Below are positions 33,212 to 45,195 of a DNA stretch of 64,000 nucleotides, piece after piece. Location of the stretch: contig CP125275.1 of assembly GCA_031674855.1 (NCBI GenBank), forward strand, positions 62,001 through 126,000, read 5' to 3'. Position 1 is the first letter of the stretch, and every line of letters begins with the position of its first letter. Source of the DNA: CGIF01 sp031674855. Its GTDB lineage: Bacteria; Bacillota_I; Bacilli_A; Mycoplasmatales; CGIF01. Below the pieces are notes generated by a model, which made no database searches, had not been told where the DNA came from, and saw only the letters and a program-made list of their open reading frames with translations. Made by a program: the position numbers and the translations under genes.

Positions 33212-35524
33212 ATGGTCAATCCTAAAATCACTGAAAATGAATTTATTTATGAAAATATCGAAGGCGATCTATATTTAAGCGATTTAGAACCTGATCAGGA
33301 TGTCAGCGAAAACTTTAAAAAATTTCACGGCAAAACTTTAATTTTTAGAAATTGTTCTAAACTAAAACAGGTTGATGTTGACTGTTTGGGGTTGGTTGGA
33401 ATCAAATTTGAAGGAGATTGTTCCCAATTAGAACATTTATCCGCTTACGGTAATGACTTAACCGAACTAGATTTAACTAATCAAAAGCAATTAAATTATC
33501 TAAATGTTGATGATAATAAATTGCAATCTCTGCAAATAAAAGGTTGTGAAAGTTTAGATAAATTAAGTTGTCGGAATAATCAATTATCAGAATTAGTTCT
33601 AGACTTAAACAACGATGAAGAAAATTCACCTAATTTAAAAAAAAATACTAGCTTAACTTATTTAAATTGTGCGAATAATCAAATTAGGGAATTAGAAGTT
33701 AAACATTTAACTGGGTTAAAAAAATTAAGTTGTAATAACAATTATCTAAATCGGCTAGATGCTAGTGGTTTAAAATTTTTGCAATTTCTAAATTGTGCGA
33801 ATAATATCAGAAGTGGTTGAAATTATGTTAAAAAAGAAGGATTGAATTATCTAAATGTTGATGTTTGTGATTCTTTAATAGAGTTGGATGCTGGGGAAAA
33901 TAGTTTGAAAAGGATAGAGTTAGATGAACATCCTCATTTGTGAAATGTTTCTTTTAAATCTAATGAATTAGAAATTTTAGTAATAACAAATTGTCCTAAT
34001 TTACATTATTTAACTACTTCTTTTCAAGAAGTCTCAAAGTATAACATTGAAAAATTTTTTAAACAAATTGGCATAGATACAGTTGAGAAATTATTAGGTT
34101 TTTTTAACATTCTTAATCGTAGGAGAAATTTAATGACTAAGGGAATAGATACTATTGAGAAAGCCTTGGAATTTTTAAGAATAGATAGTCCTAGAAAAAT
34201 ATTAAAACTCCACATGGGCAAAGGTCGCAGAGGAAAACCGAACTATGATGATATTTTAAAACTAGAAGCGAGTTTAGGAGTTGATGGGGTTAAATGAAAA
34301 TTTATTTTTGACAGATTTGTTCAAACTTATTTTTTTATTGATGAAATCACCCGAAATTCTTTAAAAGGAATGTTGTATGATGAAAGAATTAGTTTTTATG
34401 ATATTAAAGAAAAGCAAACTGATTCCGGCTATGCCAGTGATAATGAAGATGATGAAACAAATTTCCAACCCATCACCATTGCCGACTTTCCTAATTTAGA
34501 TAAAGAAGAATCGGGAATTGACCATTTAGCTGATAATCCTCTTTTTGAGTTATGAAGAGATAGAAAAATAGAGGAAGAAGAAAATGCCGAATTAGGTTAT
34601 GATTCCAGTTACGAAAGAGAAGAAGCAAAAAAAAAAAAAAACAGCGAACCCATCATCACTGACCCTAACCAACTCAAAAATAAATATCCTGATTTATTAA
34701 AGGGTAAGTTTGGTCAGGGTCCCGAAATCACCATTACCGGAGGGAGATTAGCTGGCACCCTCATTATTGATGGATACCAAGGTTATAAAATCAATGTGGG
34801 CAATAATCGTGGTTTAGAATATCTGTGAATTAAAAACTGTCCTAATTTAACCACTCTTCGCTATGCTCATTGTGGTTTAAAAAACGGTGATGCTTTTATT
34901 GATTGAGACAGTTGTCGCAACTTAAAAACCATCGATAAATACAATTGTGATGGCAGGATCGAGTGAGGTAATCCAGAAGATGAAGAAAATGAAAAGGGTT
35001 ATCAAGAGGAATTTAATGAAGATTTGGAAGAAGATAAGCAAAGTTCAGAAAGAAAGGAAAAAATCAACGATCAAGTAAAATTATTGTTAAATCGGATAAA
35101 AAACCAAAAAAATATCCCTTTTCAAGATTTTCTAGATATCTTTTCGGGTAGCTCGATGCAATTTGTCTTTAATTCATTAGACCAAGCAACTAATGATGAA
35201 TTTGGAGTAATTTTTACCACTCGGCTAAATAATCATGTTGAGGAATTAATTGCTAATCATAAACAAATGAATAAGGGAAAGTTAGCTGATGAGCTGGAAA
35301 AGATCATGCCTTTTTGAGAATTATTATCTCCTCACTTACAAGCTCAATTGACTAGATTGGCCAAAGGTGAGCAGTTAGAAGTTGTTGCTAATCAGAATAT
35401 TTGACCTTGAATAATTGGCTTAGGAGTTATTTTTCTTTTAACCTCAACAATAGGTTATTTCTTAATTAAAAAGTTGGTGAAATGAGATTTAAACAGACAA
35501 ATTAATAAAAAAGCAAAAAATTAA
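33212..35524 (+). CDS. LRR protein with C-terminal membrane helix, 770 aa
   Basis: Intact from ATG 33212. An LRR array at about 10-235 (LxxLSCxNNxLxxL units), an unrecognised helical middle, an acidic stretch with a 15-A tract (residues 473-477, Lys run), a second domain with GDAFIDWDSCRNL, a helical region, RLAKGEQLEVVANQN, and a membrane helix at about 735-755 with a basic tail. The same C-terminal part is found at 3-1110. It is likely displayed on, or anchored to, the membrane by the C-terminus. Confidence 0.85.
34627..34641 (+). repeat. A15 homopolymer inside a coding region
   Basis: Fifteen A codes KKKK plus N in the LRR gene and the frame is kept. The paralog at the left edge has nine A at the same junction and is out of frame. 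Confidence 0.7.
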
Positions 35525-35536
35525 CTTAATAAAAAT

Positions 35537-38136
35537 ATGGTCTTAGCGAGCGAATATTTAGAAGAAAATTATCCTAAAAATGGAGTTTGTGTCAGAAAGA
35601 GCGAATATAATAGTCGAAAAAATCATGAAGATTATGGCAAAAAAAGGAATCAAATATGGCAATTAAATTTAGAAAATAAAAATCTAACAGGAACCTTGGA
35701 TCTTGCTGATTTTGTTAATTTGGAAGAATTAAATTGTTCGTGTAATGCATTAACTAAAATCATTTTGCCAGCTAATAATAAAATAAAAAGGTTAACTTGT
35801 AATAATAATCAGTTGACTTCTTTTGATTATAGTCAGTTGAATCCTCATACTTTGACTGATTTAAAATTATTTAATAACAATTTAGAATCAACTAACCTAG
35901 AAGTATTTAGTCCTTTAGTTAATTTAACTAGTTTAGAAATTGGTAATGGAAGCAATAGAATAAGACAAGGGGAATATAGTAAAATCAAAACATTTTATGG
36001 TTCCTTAGAGTCCTTAAAAAATTGCACTAAATTAAATTGTCTTGATATCAGAAACACTAATATTAACACTGGTCTGGAATATTTAACTCCTGATTTGGAA
36101 AAATTTTATTGTCGTTCTTTGCCGTTTTTTGGTTTTGAAGTGCGAGAAATTGAAGAGAAATTAAAGCCTTATGGAGAAAGTGACGAAAGTAAAGCTATCA
36201 TAAAATGAAGAAAAGCTAACCAAAAATTAATTCAAAAAGCTCGAGAAATCACCAACTCAATTTCAGAATTAACCCAAAAACGGATTTTTTTAAATCAGTG
36301 ATACGAGGCTTTTCAGGATTTGGAAAGTGATGATGAGTTTGATCCTTATGAATTAGCTAATGAACTTCGCAGTTGAAAAAGTGTTTCTTTTGGTTATACT
36401 CCTCAACAATTTATTCAAGGAATTAATGAACATCACGAAAAAATGGTTAATAGTTTACAAAAAACTCAAAGAGATTTACAAACTGCTAATGAAAAGAATA
36501 TTTTTCTTCAAGATCAAAAAAATCATCTAGAACAAAACCTCAATCAATCTCAGCAAGAAAATTCCAATCTTAGAAAAGATTTGGAAGGCAAAAGATGAGA
36601 ATTAGAGAAAATTCAGCGTTTTCACAATTATTTACGAGTTAACTATGATAATTTACAAAATGAGAAAGCTCAAATTGAAAAAGCAAACCAATCTCTCACT
36701 CAAAAGACTAATTCGCTACAGTCTGAACTCAGTAATTATCAAGAACAAAAGACAGAATTAACCAACCAAAAAAGTAGTTTAGAAAATCAGTTAAAACAAT
36801 CAAAGAGAGATTATCAAAAAGAACTAAAAAGCATCAAGGAAAAAAAAGATGATTTAAAAGTCCAACTAGATCAAGCCAACGCAACAAATAATCTTTGAGA
36901 GAATAGTTATACTAATCTCCAATCTCAAACTCAGCAAAAATTAAAGCAAAAAGACGAGCAAATATCTAACTTAAACAACAAAATAAATCAGACAGAGAGT
37001 AAATTAACTGAATTAAAAAAAGAAAGAGACAAAAAAAATGCTGAAATATACTCACGAATCAAAATTATTAAATCTTTGGAAGAGGAAATAAAAAATAAAG
37101 AACAAAAACTTGCTGAAACTCATGAAAAACTAACCAAAGATATTATAAATATCCAAACTAAATCACAAAACTCCCTTAAAGTGTGTGACGATGAAAAAAA
37201 TTCTCACGCAGAAACCAAAAAAAGTTTAAGTATTGAAACAGATAAATTAAAAATTCTAAGTGATGAGTTAGAATCTAACAAAGATCTAATTATTAAGTTA
37301 GAAGGTGATAAATTAACTTTTGCTAACGAAGCAAACATATTAAGAAGTGTAGCGAAAGAAGTTAAAAAAAAGACTGAGGAAGACTTAGATATTAAAAAAT
37401 TCAATCTAGAAAAAAAATTAAACTTAATCAAAGATGAATTAGCTGAAACTAAAAACCATCAACAATTTGAACTTAAACAACAAGAGGAAAAATTAAAAAA
37501 CGTTCAAGAGGAGCTAGAGAGACAAAATCAAGTAAACTCTCATCTCCAAGTAGATAAGTTTGGTTTGGAAAAAGAAATTTATTCAACAGTGGTAGAAAAG
37601 AACAACGAAATTCTTGTTATTTTAAAGCAAAAATTCTATCTAGATAAAGATAATCAAGCTTTAAATAATGATATTGTTTCATTAAAAAATCTTGCTGAAA
37701 ATGAATTAACAGAAAATCGTAATTCTTTGCGAAATACTGAATGAGATCTTGTTAGTTTAGAAAAACTTGCTGAAATTTATTATCAAACTACTCAACAAGA
37801 ATTAAAACAAAGTCAACAATCTCACAAACAAACTCAAATTAACTTACAAGAAACAATTGTTCAATTAGAAGAAATATCCCTAATTTCTGATCAACAAAAA
37901 AAACTGAATTAACTATTAGAAATGAGCTAGAGGAATCATTAAATAAGAATAAAAGCTTATGACAAGGATTGAAAAATGAATTAAAGAAATTGCAGAGCGA
38001 AAAAAAACGACTACAAAAACTAATTGATAAAGGAAAAAATATAGCAGAAAACAAGATCAAATTGGCCAATATTGAAGTTCAATTAGAATTACTAGAAAAA
38101 TTTAACCAAACAGAAGCTCTAATAATCCAAAATTAA
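35537..38136 (+). CDS. LRR and long coiled-coil protein, frameshift at A8
   Basis: ATG 35537, 12 bp after the previous gene. LRRs at about 48-190 (LNCSCNALTKI ... LTCNNNQLTS) are followed by a very long coiled coil (about 230-790). Frame 2 ends at TAA 37910, but the coiled coil continues in frame 1 to 38136 (RNELEESLNKN onward). The switch point is eight A (37896-37903); one more A would make a single protein of about 866 residues. Without the extension the protein is 791 residues and probably still folds. Confidence 0.75.
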
Positions 38137-38144
38137 AACATATC

Positions 38145-40109
38145 ATGACAGACATTCAACAACGATTAGACAAAAACTATCCTAACAAAGAGATCAAATT
38201 ATTAAACCTTAGTGAGAAAGATTTGGAAGGTAACTTAGATCTTTCTCAATTTGCTAATTTGGAGGAATTAAACTGTTCTCATAATTTGCTTGATAATTTA
38301 GACCTCAGTCAGTGCCCTAATCTGACTAAACTAGATTGCTCTTATAACATTCTTGATAACTTAAATTTTCTAACTAAATTGCCCAACCCAGAAAAATTAA
38401 TTGAGGTCAACTTAACAGAGTGTGGTGCTGATCAGGAAGAAATAATTACCGTCTTAAACACACTTAATTTAGAAAATCCAATCAAAGATAGAACAACAAT
38501 TAATCCAATAATCTTCCAAGTACAAGAATTAACGACTAAGATCACTGATCTAGAAAAGGAAAATAAATCATTACAAGAACAATTAGATAAAATCAAATTA
38601 AGTTTAAATAAGGAAGAAATAAATTGACAAAGCGTAATTAATTCAGAACAACGTTTGCAAGAGAATATTATTGAAGAAAAACAATTTTATCAGGAAAGGG
38701 CTGATTTAGAAGATAAAATTGATTCTCTTAACAAGCAAATTGAGGAAAAAGAAGAGGAATTAAAGAAACTTTCTACTAGTAACCAAGAAGAAAAAGAAAA
38801 ATTAGAAAGAGAATTAGCTGAGGTTAGGCAGAAAAAGATTGAGTTAGAAAAACAATTAAAAGACAAGAATGAGCAAATAACAAATCTCCAAGAAGAATCC
38901 AAAGAAAATATAGATGAATTAAGAAGTTCTATTAACAAATTAAACAAGCAAATTAAAAAAATAATTATCCAAAAGATTGAGTTAGAAAAGAAATTGTCTA
39001 AAGGTTTAAGCAAAACTTTAGAAATTAGAAAAAAGGAATTAACAAATTTTATCAAAAAATGTCTTGACTCAATAATTTTAATAAAAAAGTCCAAAAGAGA
39101 AAAGGAAATTAATGAACTTTTAAAAAAACAATGACAGGTAATAGAAAACAAAAATCAGAAATTAGTTGAATCTCTTGACGAAGAGTTAACTAGATTGAAA
39201 AAAAAAGTAAGTGATTTTATTGGTTTGGAAAAGTGCAAAAAACTTTGTTTACTAAAACAAGAAATAATTAATTTAGAAATCGAACAAGAAGAATTAGATC
39301 AATCAGTTACTTCAGTTGCTGATTTTTTACAAAAAGAAGCTAATCCTTTTGCCTTGTCTATTACTGAGAAAGAACAAAAGTTAGAAAATTTAGTTAAGAA
39401 AGCGAAAGACAAATTAGGTAAAGATGACGAAGCTAAAAAAATCCTTGATAATTGAATGTCCAAAGAAGACTGTGATGAAAAATTAAGGGATATACTAAAA
39501 GGTAGAGGGCTCACTGAAGAAAAACGCAAAGAACTTGACAATCTTAAAGAAGAACTATTAAAATTAAAAAATAAAAGTCTATTGTGAGAAACTAAGAAAA
39601 TTTTTCTTAATATTCGGCAAATCACGATTAAAGGTTTGCAAAATTGTTACAACAAACTCAAAGGTGACAAGAAGTATGTCATGGCCGATGAAGTAGGGAA
39701 TCTAATTAATGCCTTGGGAGGAGTTTCTGACTCGTTAACTTTTGGTATACCTAATGCCTTGGGAGAAGTGATTAAATCTATTAATGCTTCCTTTAGAAAA
39801 AAGTTTTCTGATGAAATTGAAAAAAAATTTAGTGAACTCTTGAATAATGATCGAGATAATTTAATTATTCTTGAAAAAGAAATAAACAATGATAAATTAT
39901 TTAGCAATAATAAATACCAAATCTTTGGAATAGATAATAGTGTTTGAGAAGATAAGATTTTTAATTCTTTGGAAGATATGGAAAAATTTATTATTGTTTT
40001 AAGTGAAAACCTAAAAGAACTTCAAAAAGAATTGGATCAAGAAAGCAAACAATTAAAAGAATCAAATATTCAAGAGGCTCAAGTTGTGCAATTAGACATT
40101 AGGAATTAA
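38145..40109 (+). CDS. LRR and coiled-coil protein, 654 aa
   Basis: Intact from ATG 38145 to TAA 40109, 8 bp after the previous stop. A short LRR block at about 20-80 (LLNLSEKDLEGNLDLSQF, LNCSHNLLDNLDLSQCP) precedes a coiled coil (about 120-330) and a mostly helical C-terminal region with a Gly-rich patch (NALGGVSDSLTFGIPNALGE, about 524-543). Several Trp are TGA. It is the third member of a tandem LRR array and converges with a minus-strand gene. Confidence 0.8.
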
Positions 40110-40114
40110 ACTAA

Positions 40115-40546
40115 TTAATTCTTGAATTTACTTTTCAAATAATTGATAACAACTATTATCATTAATATTATTCCCCCAGCATAGAGCGGAGTTTTGATTC
40201 TTTTCCATCAAGAATTAGCAACCCGTTCGGCACTAATAACTTTTTCTTCCTTTTTATTACTTTTATTAGCAAATTCCTTAATTTTCTGATTTAATTGCTC
40301 TACTTGTTGTTTTGCCTGATGAAGTTGATTTTTTAAAGAATTAATTTGATTTTCTAAGTCAGATATTTTACTATCTTTATTAGCTGATTGGGATTGTAAA
40401 GAGTTTAATTCTGATTTGAGCTGTTCAATTTCTCTACGCAAAGAGACCGTTGATTGGGAAGTTTGATCTCGTAAGTGAGTTAGTTCGGGTTCTTTGACTT
40501 GGAGTGATTCTTGTAATTGAGTTATTTTTTCCTCTTTACTACCTCT
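40115..40546 (-). CDS. Coiled-coil protein with C-terminal membrane helix, start missing
   Basis: Open on the minus strand from 40546 to TAA 40115, but no ATG; TTG at 40441 is the best start (about 108 residues). A regular coiled coil ends in SWWKRIKTPLYAGG, a hydrophobic helix and a short basic tail. The same layout occurs at 62225-62808 and, decayed, at 6530-7130. The upstream side is cut by TAA at 40547, so the gene may be 5'-truncated. Confidence 0.6.
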
Positions 40547-41030
40547 TTACTAAACTAAAAGAAAAAAATCCAAAGAACAATAATTTTTGCTCTCTCTCTC
40601 TCTGTTTGTGTTATTTATTGAAAGAAATTAACAATTATACTACTTTATTATTATCTCTTTCAAGAGAATTGATAGGAGAATTGGCAAAAGTAGTAAATAT
40701 TGAGATAACCAATTCTACCAACTCTATTCAAAGAGTAATATTATATATTATTTTTACTTTAAAAAAAAGTAGCAAAGAAAAATTTTCTCATTTTCTCTTA
40801 CTTTTAACCATTTTTACCTCCTTTGATTCTCTTTTCAGAACTTCAAATTCAACTCAAAGTTGCTAAAATCTTCCAAAATATTAAGAATTTATATGAATTA
40901 AATTCACTCTCTCCTTTTAAACGCCCATTTAGGGGGTAAGTTTTTTAGGATAGTAAAAAATCCCTAAGTATGGGTCGTTTTGACCGTTATGATGACACAT
41001 AGCTAAAAAAGGAATATAAAAACAAAAAAT
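40547..41030. other. Mostly non-coding stretch with CT repeat
   Basis: Contains (CT)6 at 40591-40603 preceded by TTTTTG, matching on the other strand the AG tracts at 15.6 and 16.5 kb. The rest is AT-rich except for a more GC-rich segment at 40920-41000 holding CGCCCATTTAGGGGGTAAG and GGGTCGTTTTGACCG, which may be debris of a mobile element next to the recombinase fragment. Confidence 0.4.
40635..40811 (-). CDS. Possible small membrane protein with strong ribosome-binding site
   Basis: A 58-residue frame from ATG 40811 with AGGAGGT five bases upstream, the best Shine-Dalgarno match seen in the window. It contains two moderately hydrophobic segments and ends in RDNNKVV. Codon pattern is not decisive and no homolog is recognised; the ribosome-binding site could be chance. 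Confidence 0.3.
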
Positions 41031-41225
41031 ATGAACCAAGAACAATTAGAACAAGAAATTATTAGATTGAAAAAAGAAGTGGAAGATCTCAAAAAATCTC
41101 AACAAGCTAATCAAGCTGCTTGACATAAAACTTTAATGCAAATAGTTTTCTATGGGGCAGTAGCTTCTGGTATTACTGCTATCGCTAACTTATTAATTGC
41201 GATTATGAATTTGGTGAAAAAATAA
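41031..41225 (+). CDS. Small coiled-coil plus membrane-helix protein
   Basis: A 64-residue protein: coiled coil (about 1-27), Trp by TGA, then one hydrophobic helix and VKK. It sits just before a serine-recombinase fragment. A decayed relative is at 45196-45377. Confidence 0.6.
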
Positions 41226-41226
41226 T

Positions 41227-41409
41227 ATGACCCACTGCCTCGCTTACCTGCGAGTATCCACTCAAGACCAAGATTTATCCTCACAGAGAGAATTAATCAG
41301 AAAACACGCGGAATCCAAGAACATTATCATTAATGAATGACTAGAGCTAGAAATCTCCTCACGAAAAGATGATGAGGTCAGAAGAATTAATGAATTAAGG
41401 AAGTTATAA
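41227..41409 (+). pseudogene. N-terminal fragment of a serine recombinase
   Basis: Sixty residues starting CLAYLRVSTQDQDLSSQREL, the conserved N-terminus of resolvase/invertase enzymes with the catalytic Ser in RVST. It ends at TAA 41407 after RINELRKL, long before the rest of the catalytic domain and the DNA-binding domain. A short out-of-frame peptide (about 41410-41509) follows. Too short to be active; a relic of a mobile element. Confidence 0.75.
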
Positions 41410-41559
41410 ACAAACTCAAAATGAAGGTCTAGCTGTTACTGAAGTCAACTATAAAACTTTAGCTCGTCAAGCCCAAGAATTAATTAGTAATATCCTTGAT
41501 TACTTATAATTCTACTATACTAATACATACATTTAACTATATCTATTAAAACAACATAT

Positions 41560-41819
41560 ATGAATAATAATTGAACTAAAATAAAGAAAAAAACTCTAAA
41601 TCATTGGGAGATGCTCCCACCGAATCTACTAATAATCTTTCAGCTCCGGAATTAGCACCCCGCGATAAAAGATTTAATGGTCGTAATAAAAGAATTGGTT
41701 TTACCTGTTATCCTTTTTTTTATGAAACTCTTCGCAATCTGGCTCATGAAGAACATTGTAAACAGATTGAAATACTTGAAAAAGCTTTAGATTTATATTT
41801 GCAAAAGAATAAAAGATAA
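41560..41819 (+). CDS. Ribbon-helix-helix-like small protein, frameshift at A7
   Basis: ATG 41560 (frame 1) leads into seven A (41587-41593); one added A joins frame 3, which is open from 41580 and encodes NKRIGFTCYPFFYETLRNLA and a helix ending in LDLYLQKNKR. The C-terminal part has the beta-strand/helix/helix look of CopG/Arc-type plasmid regulators. The combined product would be about 86 residues. TTG 41604 is an alternative start. Confidence 0.5.
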
Positions 41820-41833
41820 TAATTTATAAAATT

Positions 41834-41989
41834 ATGTCAGAAAAGAAAACATTAAAAGTAATCACTGATAATCAACTTAATGATTTACGGCAACAGCTAA
41901 TCCAAAACCAAGACTGAGTAGCAGAATTAGTGACAATTGAAGGAAATAAAGAATTAGGTTTTCAAATATCCAAGACCCGCAATTATTAA
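41834..41989 (+). CDS. Small hypothetical protein
   Basis: A 51-residue acidic frame from ATG 41834, 14 bp after the previous stop, with one TGA Trp. No recognised motif. Position behind a ribbon-helix-helix-like gene suggests a plasmid or TA-like unit. Confidence 0.4.
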
Positions 41990-42027
41990 CTTTATTGAAA
42001 GGGAATTTTTCTTATTAGGATTAAAAT

Positions 42028-42223
42028 ATGAAATCAATTAAAGAAAATTATCTAAAAATAGGGAACAAAAAAATAGAATGAAATAAAGCTAAATGATGAC
42101 AAAAAATCCCTTTACTGAATTTTGGCTAGTTTAAGTATATTTTTGCTTATAATTACTAGCCCCGTTTTCTTAATCTTATATATTTTCTTTGGAAAAAGAA
42201 TTGAAACGAAAATAGTTAAGTAA
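42028..42223 (+). pseudogene. Broken small membrane protein
   Basis: ATG 42028 gives a Trp-rich start (AKWWQKIPLLN) that ends at TAG 42130-42132. A hydrophobic helix (LSIFLLIITSPVFLILYIFF) and GKRIETKIVK follow in the next frame to TAA 42223. A one-base shift near 42120 would yield a protein of about 65 residues. Confidence 0.4.
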
Positions 42224-42341
42224 GATTATACCAAAAAACAATTAGAAATCAAAATTTTCAACAAAGTTATTTACTTAAAAGAAAAAATAATAATTACGAA
42301 TAAAACGACACTATGCCAACAAGCAAGAAATTAAAATAACA

Positions 42342-42677
42342 ATGAACCAAACCGACAATAAATTACTTTCTTCTTTACTAAAGAGATTACAAGAATTGGA
42401 TCAGGAAAATAAGAATCTGAAAGAAAAACTAACTAAGCAAGCAGAGTCAATTACTAATAAGAATCCCCCTCACTCAAAAACTTATCTCAAAATTAAGGAA
42501 TTAATCTTAGCTAATTTAGAAGAACAGCAAATTTGCAGTCTTTGCAATTGTGTTTTGGATGAAAGTTCAGTAATTAACCTTATCAAACTTTACTTTTGCA
42601 ATAACAATAATTGTTCACTGCTAATGGAAAAGTCTATTGAAACTGTGTTGGAGGTTTTACGGAAGCAAAAAAATTAA
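42342..42677 (+). CDS. Coiled-coil zinc-ribbon protein
   Basis: A 111-residue protein: coiled coil (1-35), linker, then CSLCNC ... FCNNNNCS, a probable zinc site, and a helical tail. It overlaps by 4 bp the stop of the convergent minus-strand gene. Function unknown. Confidence 0.6.
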   Translation: MNQTDNKLLSSLLKRLQELDQENKNLKEKLTKQAESITNKNPPHSKTYLKIKELILANLEEQQICSLCNCVLDESSVINLIKLYFCNNNNCSLLMEKSIETVLEVLRKQKN

Positions 42678-43531
42678 ATATTTCTTAATTCTACTTCTAA
42701 TTCACTCAAGATTAATTTGCGAACTTCTTCCCGAGTTTTTTCCATACTCTTGAGACTAGTGCTGATTCTGCCCAAGTCTTTTTCTCAGTCACTAAAATAC
42801 TTTTCTAGTTTTAGTAAATAGTTAGGTAATTTATCTTTGATTCATTCTTCTCACTTTTTAATTCTAGTTACTGAATCTTCTTTATCTTTGATTTTCAATT
42901 TACTAAAGATTAGCAACCTCGCTATCTGACTAGCAAAGAGAAAATTGTCCTCATCGCTAACCAAAATATTTTGCTGAGGAGTCGGTTTTCATAACGGCTG
43001 ACCTTGACGACAAGTCGCCACTAAGATACCAAAATCGGCTCGGTCGTTGACCATATCTTTACTTAACTTTTCTAATCATTTACTATCTCACTTTTCTTCA
43101 TTTTTGATTTCATAGATGATTTTCCCTATCTCCTGTTGTTGTTCATTATGAACTATTTGTAAAATATCAGCTTTGGTGCCGACATGAGTGATTTTGCTAA
43201 TTTCATCAGCTCCGTTATAACTAGTTTGCAGTTGCTCTAGGATGTATTTTTCTAATTCTTCACCTTTACTTTTACTATTCTTATTAGTTCCTAGTCTGTA
43301 ACCTTCCACTAAGAGTTTCAATCGTTCATTTTCGGATTTTAACTCGGCTAGAAGTGGAATAGAATTAAGATTTTGTGTGATCTGATTAAGTAATTCAGCT
43401 TTGTATTCTTGCTCCTTTTGTTGGAAATAACCTTGCAAATGAGCGATTAAAAAGCTGTTTTCACTAAAATCCTGACTGGTAATAGTTTTTTGACAGTGGG
43501 GACACGGGAAGGAGAAATTTAGGTTGTTCAT
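42674..43531 (-). CDS. DUF2130-like protein
   Basis: A 285-residue protein. The N-terminus has a CPHC zinc-like motif, then a coiled coil. The core contains GEELEKYILEQL, GTKADILQIV, IIYEIKNEEKWD and a LVATCRQG segment, the pattern of DUF2130 proteins; EIKN fits a PD-(D/E)xK-type fold, so nucleic-acid cleavage is possible. Intact with TGA as Trp. The biological role of the family is not established. Confidence 0.7.
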
Positions 43532-43581
43532 TAATAATTATTTTTGAAATTTTATCTTATTTATTGAATTATCCTTATCAA

Positions 43582-44367
43582 TTACATAACTAGAAAATTC
43601 ATAATCTCATATTTTGCTTGAGGATTATCAAATATGATAATTCAATCTCAATGAACGATTATTCTATAATCTTTACAGCTATCTTTAAATTTTTTAAAAA
43701 ACATCTTTAAAACATAATCACTACTAACTTTTGGATCACGAATAGCATCATTTTCTTCAGAAGGAGAATTAGTCAAAATTTCATGAATTTGTTTTCTCTG
43801 CTGTTCACTGAATAAAGTTTTAAATTCTGGATTACATTTTTGACAAAAGGCAAGTTTACATTCATTGTCTTTCTTGCAATTATTTATTAATTTCCAAAAA
43901 TGCGGATGACTAATGGATTCAATTTTACTCAAATTTCTTAAGATAGTCATTCTTTCTTTCCCTTCGCTATTCTTCGAAACGATGATAAACTTATCTCCTG
44001 ACTCAATAAAATCAAACTGACTCCTTAAGAAATCAATAAATCCTTTTCTTCTTTCGTGATTGTAATTAGGGAAAGAGTTTGAAACCAAATATCCTCTTTT
44101 ATTTATTAGAGTTGCTTTCTTAATAAAGTCTTTAAGAGAAATGTCTTTGTTTTCTTTCAATAATTCATTTAACTTATCTCTTAATTGAAATTCGGAAAGA
44201 TTAGTGTCAATAATTGTGAATTCCTCTTGGCAAAAATCCGAACAAAACAATTTATTAATTTCTATTGCGCCTTTTTGACTGAGGTCATCTGGTAATATTC
44301 CTACTAAAAAAGTAAATCAATTTATTCATTCTTGTTTTTCTTTGTATTGAAAAGGCATTTTGTTCAT
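43582..44367 (-). CDS. Hypothetical protein with Cys pairs
   Basis: A 261-residue protein from ATG 44367. The N-terminal part has a hydrophobic patch and FCSDFCQ; near residue 175 there is CKLAFCQKC. It is otherwise helical and basic. Not recognised. It is followed on the same strand by the DUF2130-like gene and preceded by the XRE-like gene (12 bp). Confidence 0.6.
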
Positions 44368-44379
44368 ACTTGTTTTAAT

Positions 44380-44775
44380 TTAAAATCATACGAAAAAAGG
44401 ACTGAATGTTTGATTATCAACTAATATATTGCTTTTCCCAACTTTCATACTTGACTCCAGAAAAGAAATGATTTTTAACTCTTCTGCATAATCAACAATA
44501 TCTTTCAGAGAAAAATTTTCTAAATGATAGTGCAAAAGTTTGTCAGTTAAATTTTCACCTAAATTTAACTTGTTGGCAATTTCTGTTAAACTAAAGCCGT
44601 TTTTTACTTTGTGCTTAACAATATTACGACAATAATTATATTTAAGTTTATCTTCTTCAGTAGCATTTTTATCTAACAATTTACTACCTAAGCACTTATC
44701 ACTTTCCAAATAGCGAAAAATTTTCTCCTCCTCCGAAATAGATTCTTCGCTGACGCTTTTTCTATTTTTTTTCAT
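44380..44775 (-). CDS. XRE-like antitoxin/regulator
   Basis: A 131-residue protein with a helix-turn-helix: KVKNGFSLTEIANKLNLGE, then LLHYHLENFSLKDIVDYA, like the protein at 16060-16476. It lies 14 bp after a small putative toxin gene on the same strand, fitting a toxin-first TA module. Probable DNA-binding repressor of its own operon. Confidence 0.65.
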
Positions 44776-44789
44776 AACTTATAAAAATA

Positions 44790-45149
44790 TTAATCACTAT
44801 TAATTATTTTATCTTTTGCTCCTCTATCAGGATGACAAGTTCGCACTCATAAATAAGCATCTATTTCTTTTCATCATCATCAAATAAGTCTGTATACTTT
44901 GGAATCCAATTTTGGGTAAGCTTTAAAAAAATTCTTTTTTTCTCCTTGCGAACCATCCAAATCAAAATATCCATCATTCAATAACTTTGCTGATTCAACA
45001 ATCGATTCATGAGTAATGCCATGTTTAAGATGCTCATCGCAATGAGAACTTATGAGAATATACTTAATTTTTCTTTCATTTACTTCAATTTCTTCGGTTA
45101 GAGGATGGAGATAGTAATAGATTATTTCTTTTTGAGAATTTTCTGACAT
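44790..45149 (-). CDS. Putative toxin with four consecutive UGA codons
   Basis: A 119-residue protein from ATG 45149 (GTG 45164 is an alternative). The centre, HCDEHLKHGITHESIVESA, resembles the HxxERxxxRGI pattern of small DUF4258/BrnT-like toxins. Four TGA codons in a row give WWWW, followed by KEIDAYLWVRTCHPDR. Gene order with the downstream XRE-like gene supports a TA pair. Under the standard code this gene would be cut in half. Confidence 0.5.
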
Positions 45150-45195
45150 CTTTTTATCTGCCACGGGTCATTATTAAAGTTTTTTATTGATTATT

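Noticed and set aside
40504..40866. 120-residue plus-strand frame
   Set aside because: It runs antisense to the coiled-coil gene and the CT repeat, shows no motif and has a composition expected from reversed coiled-coil DNA.
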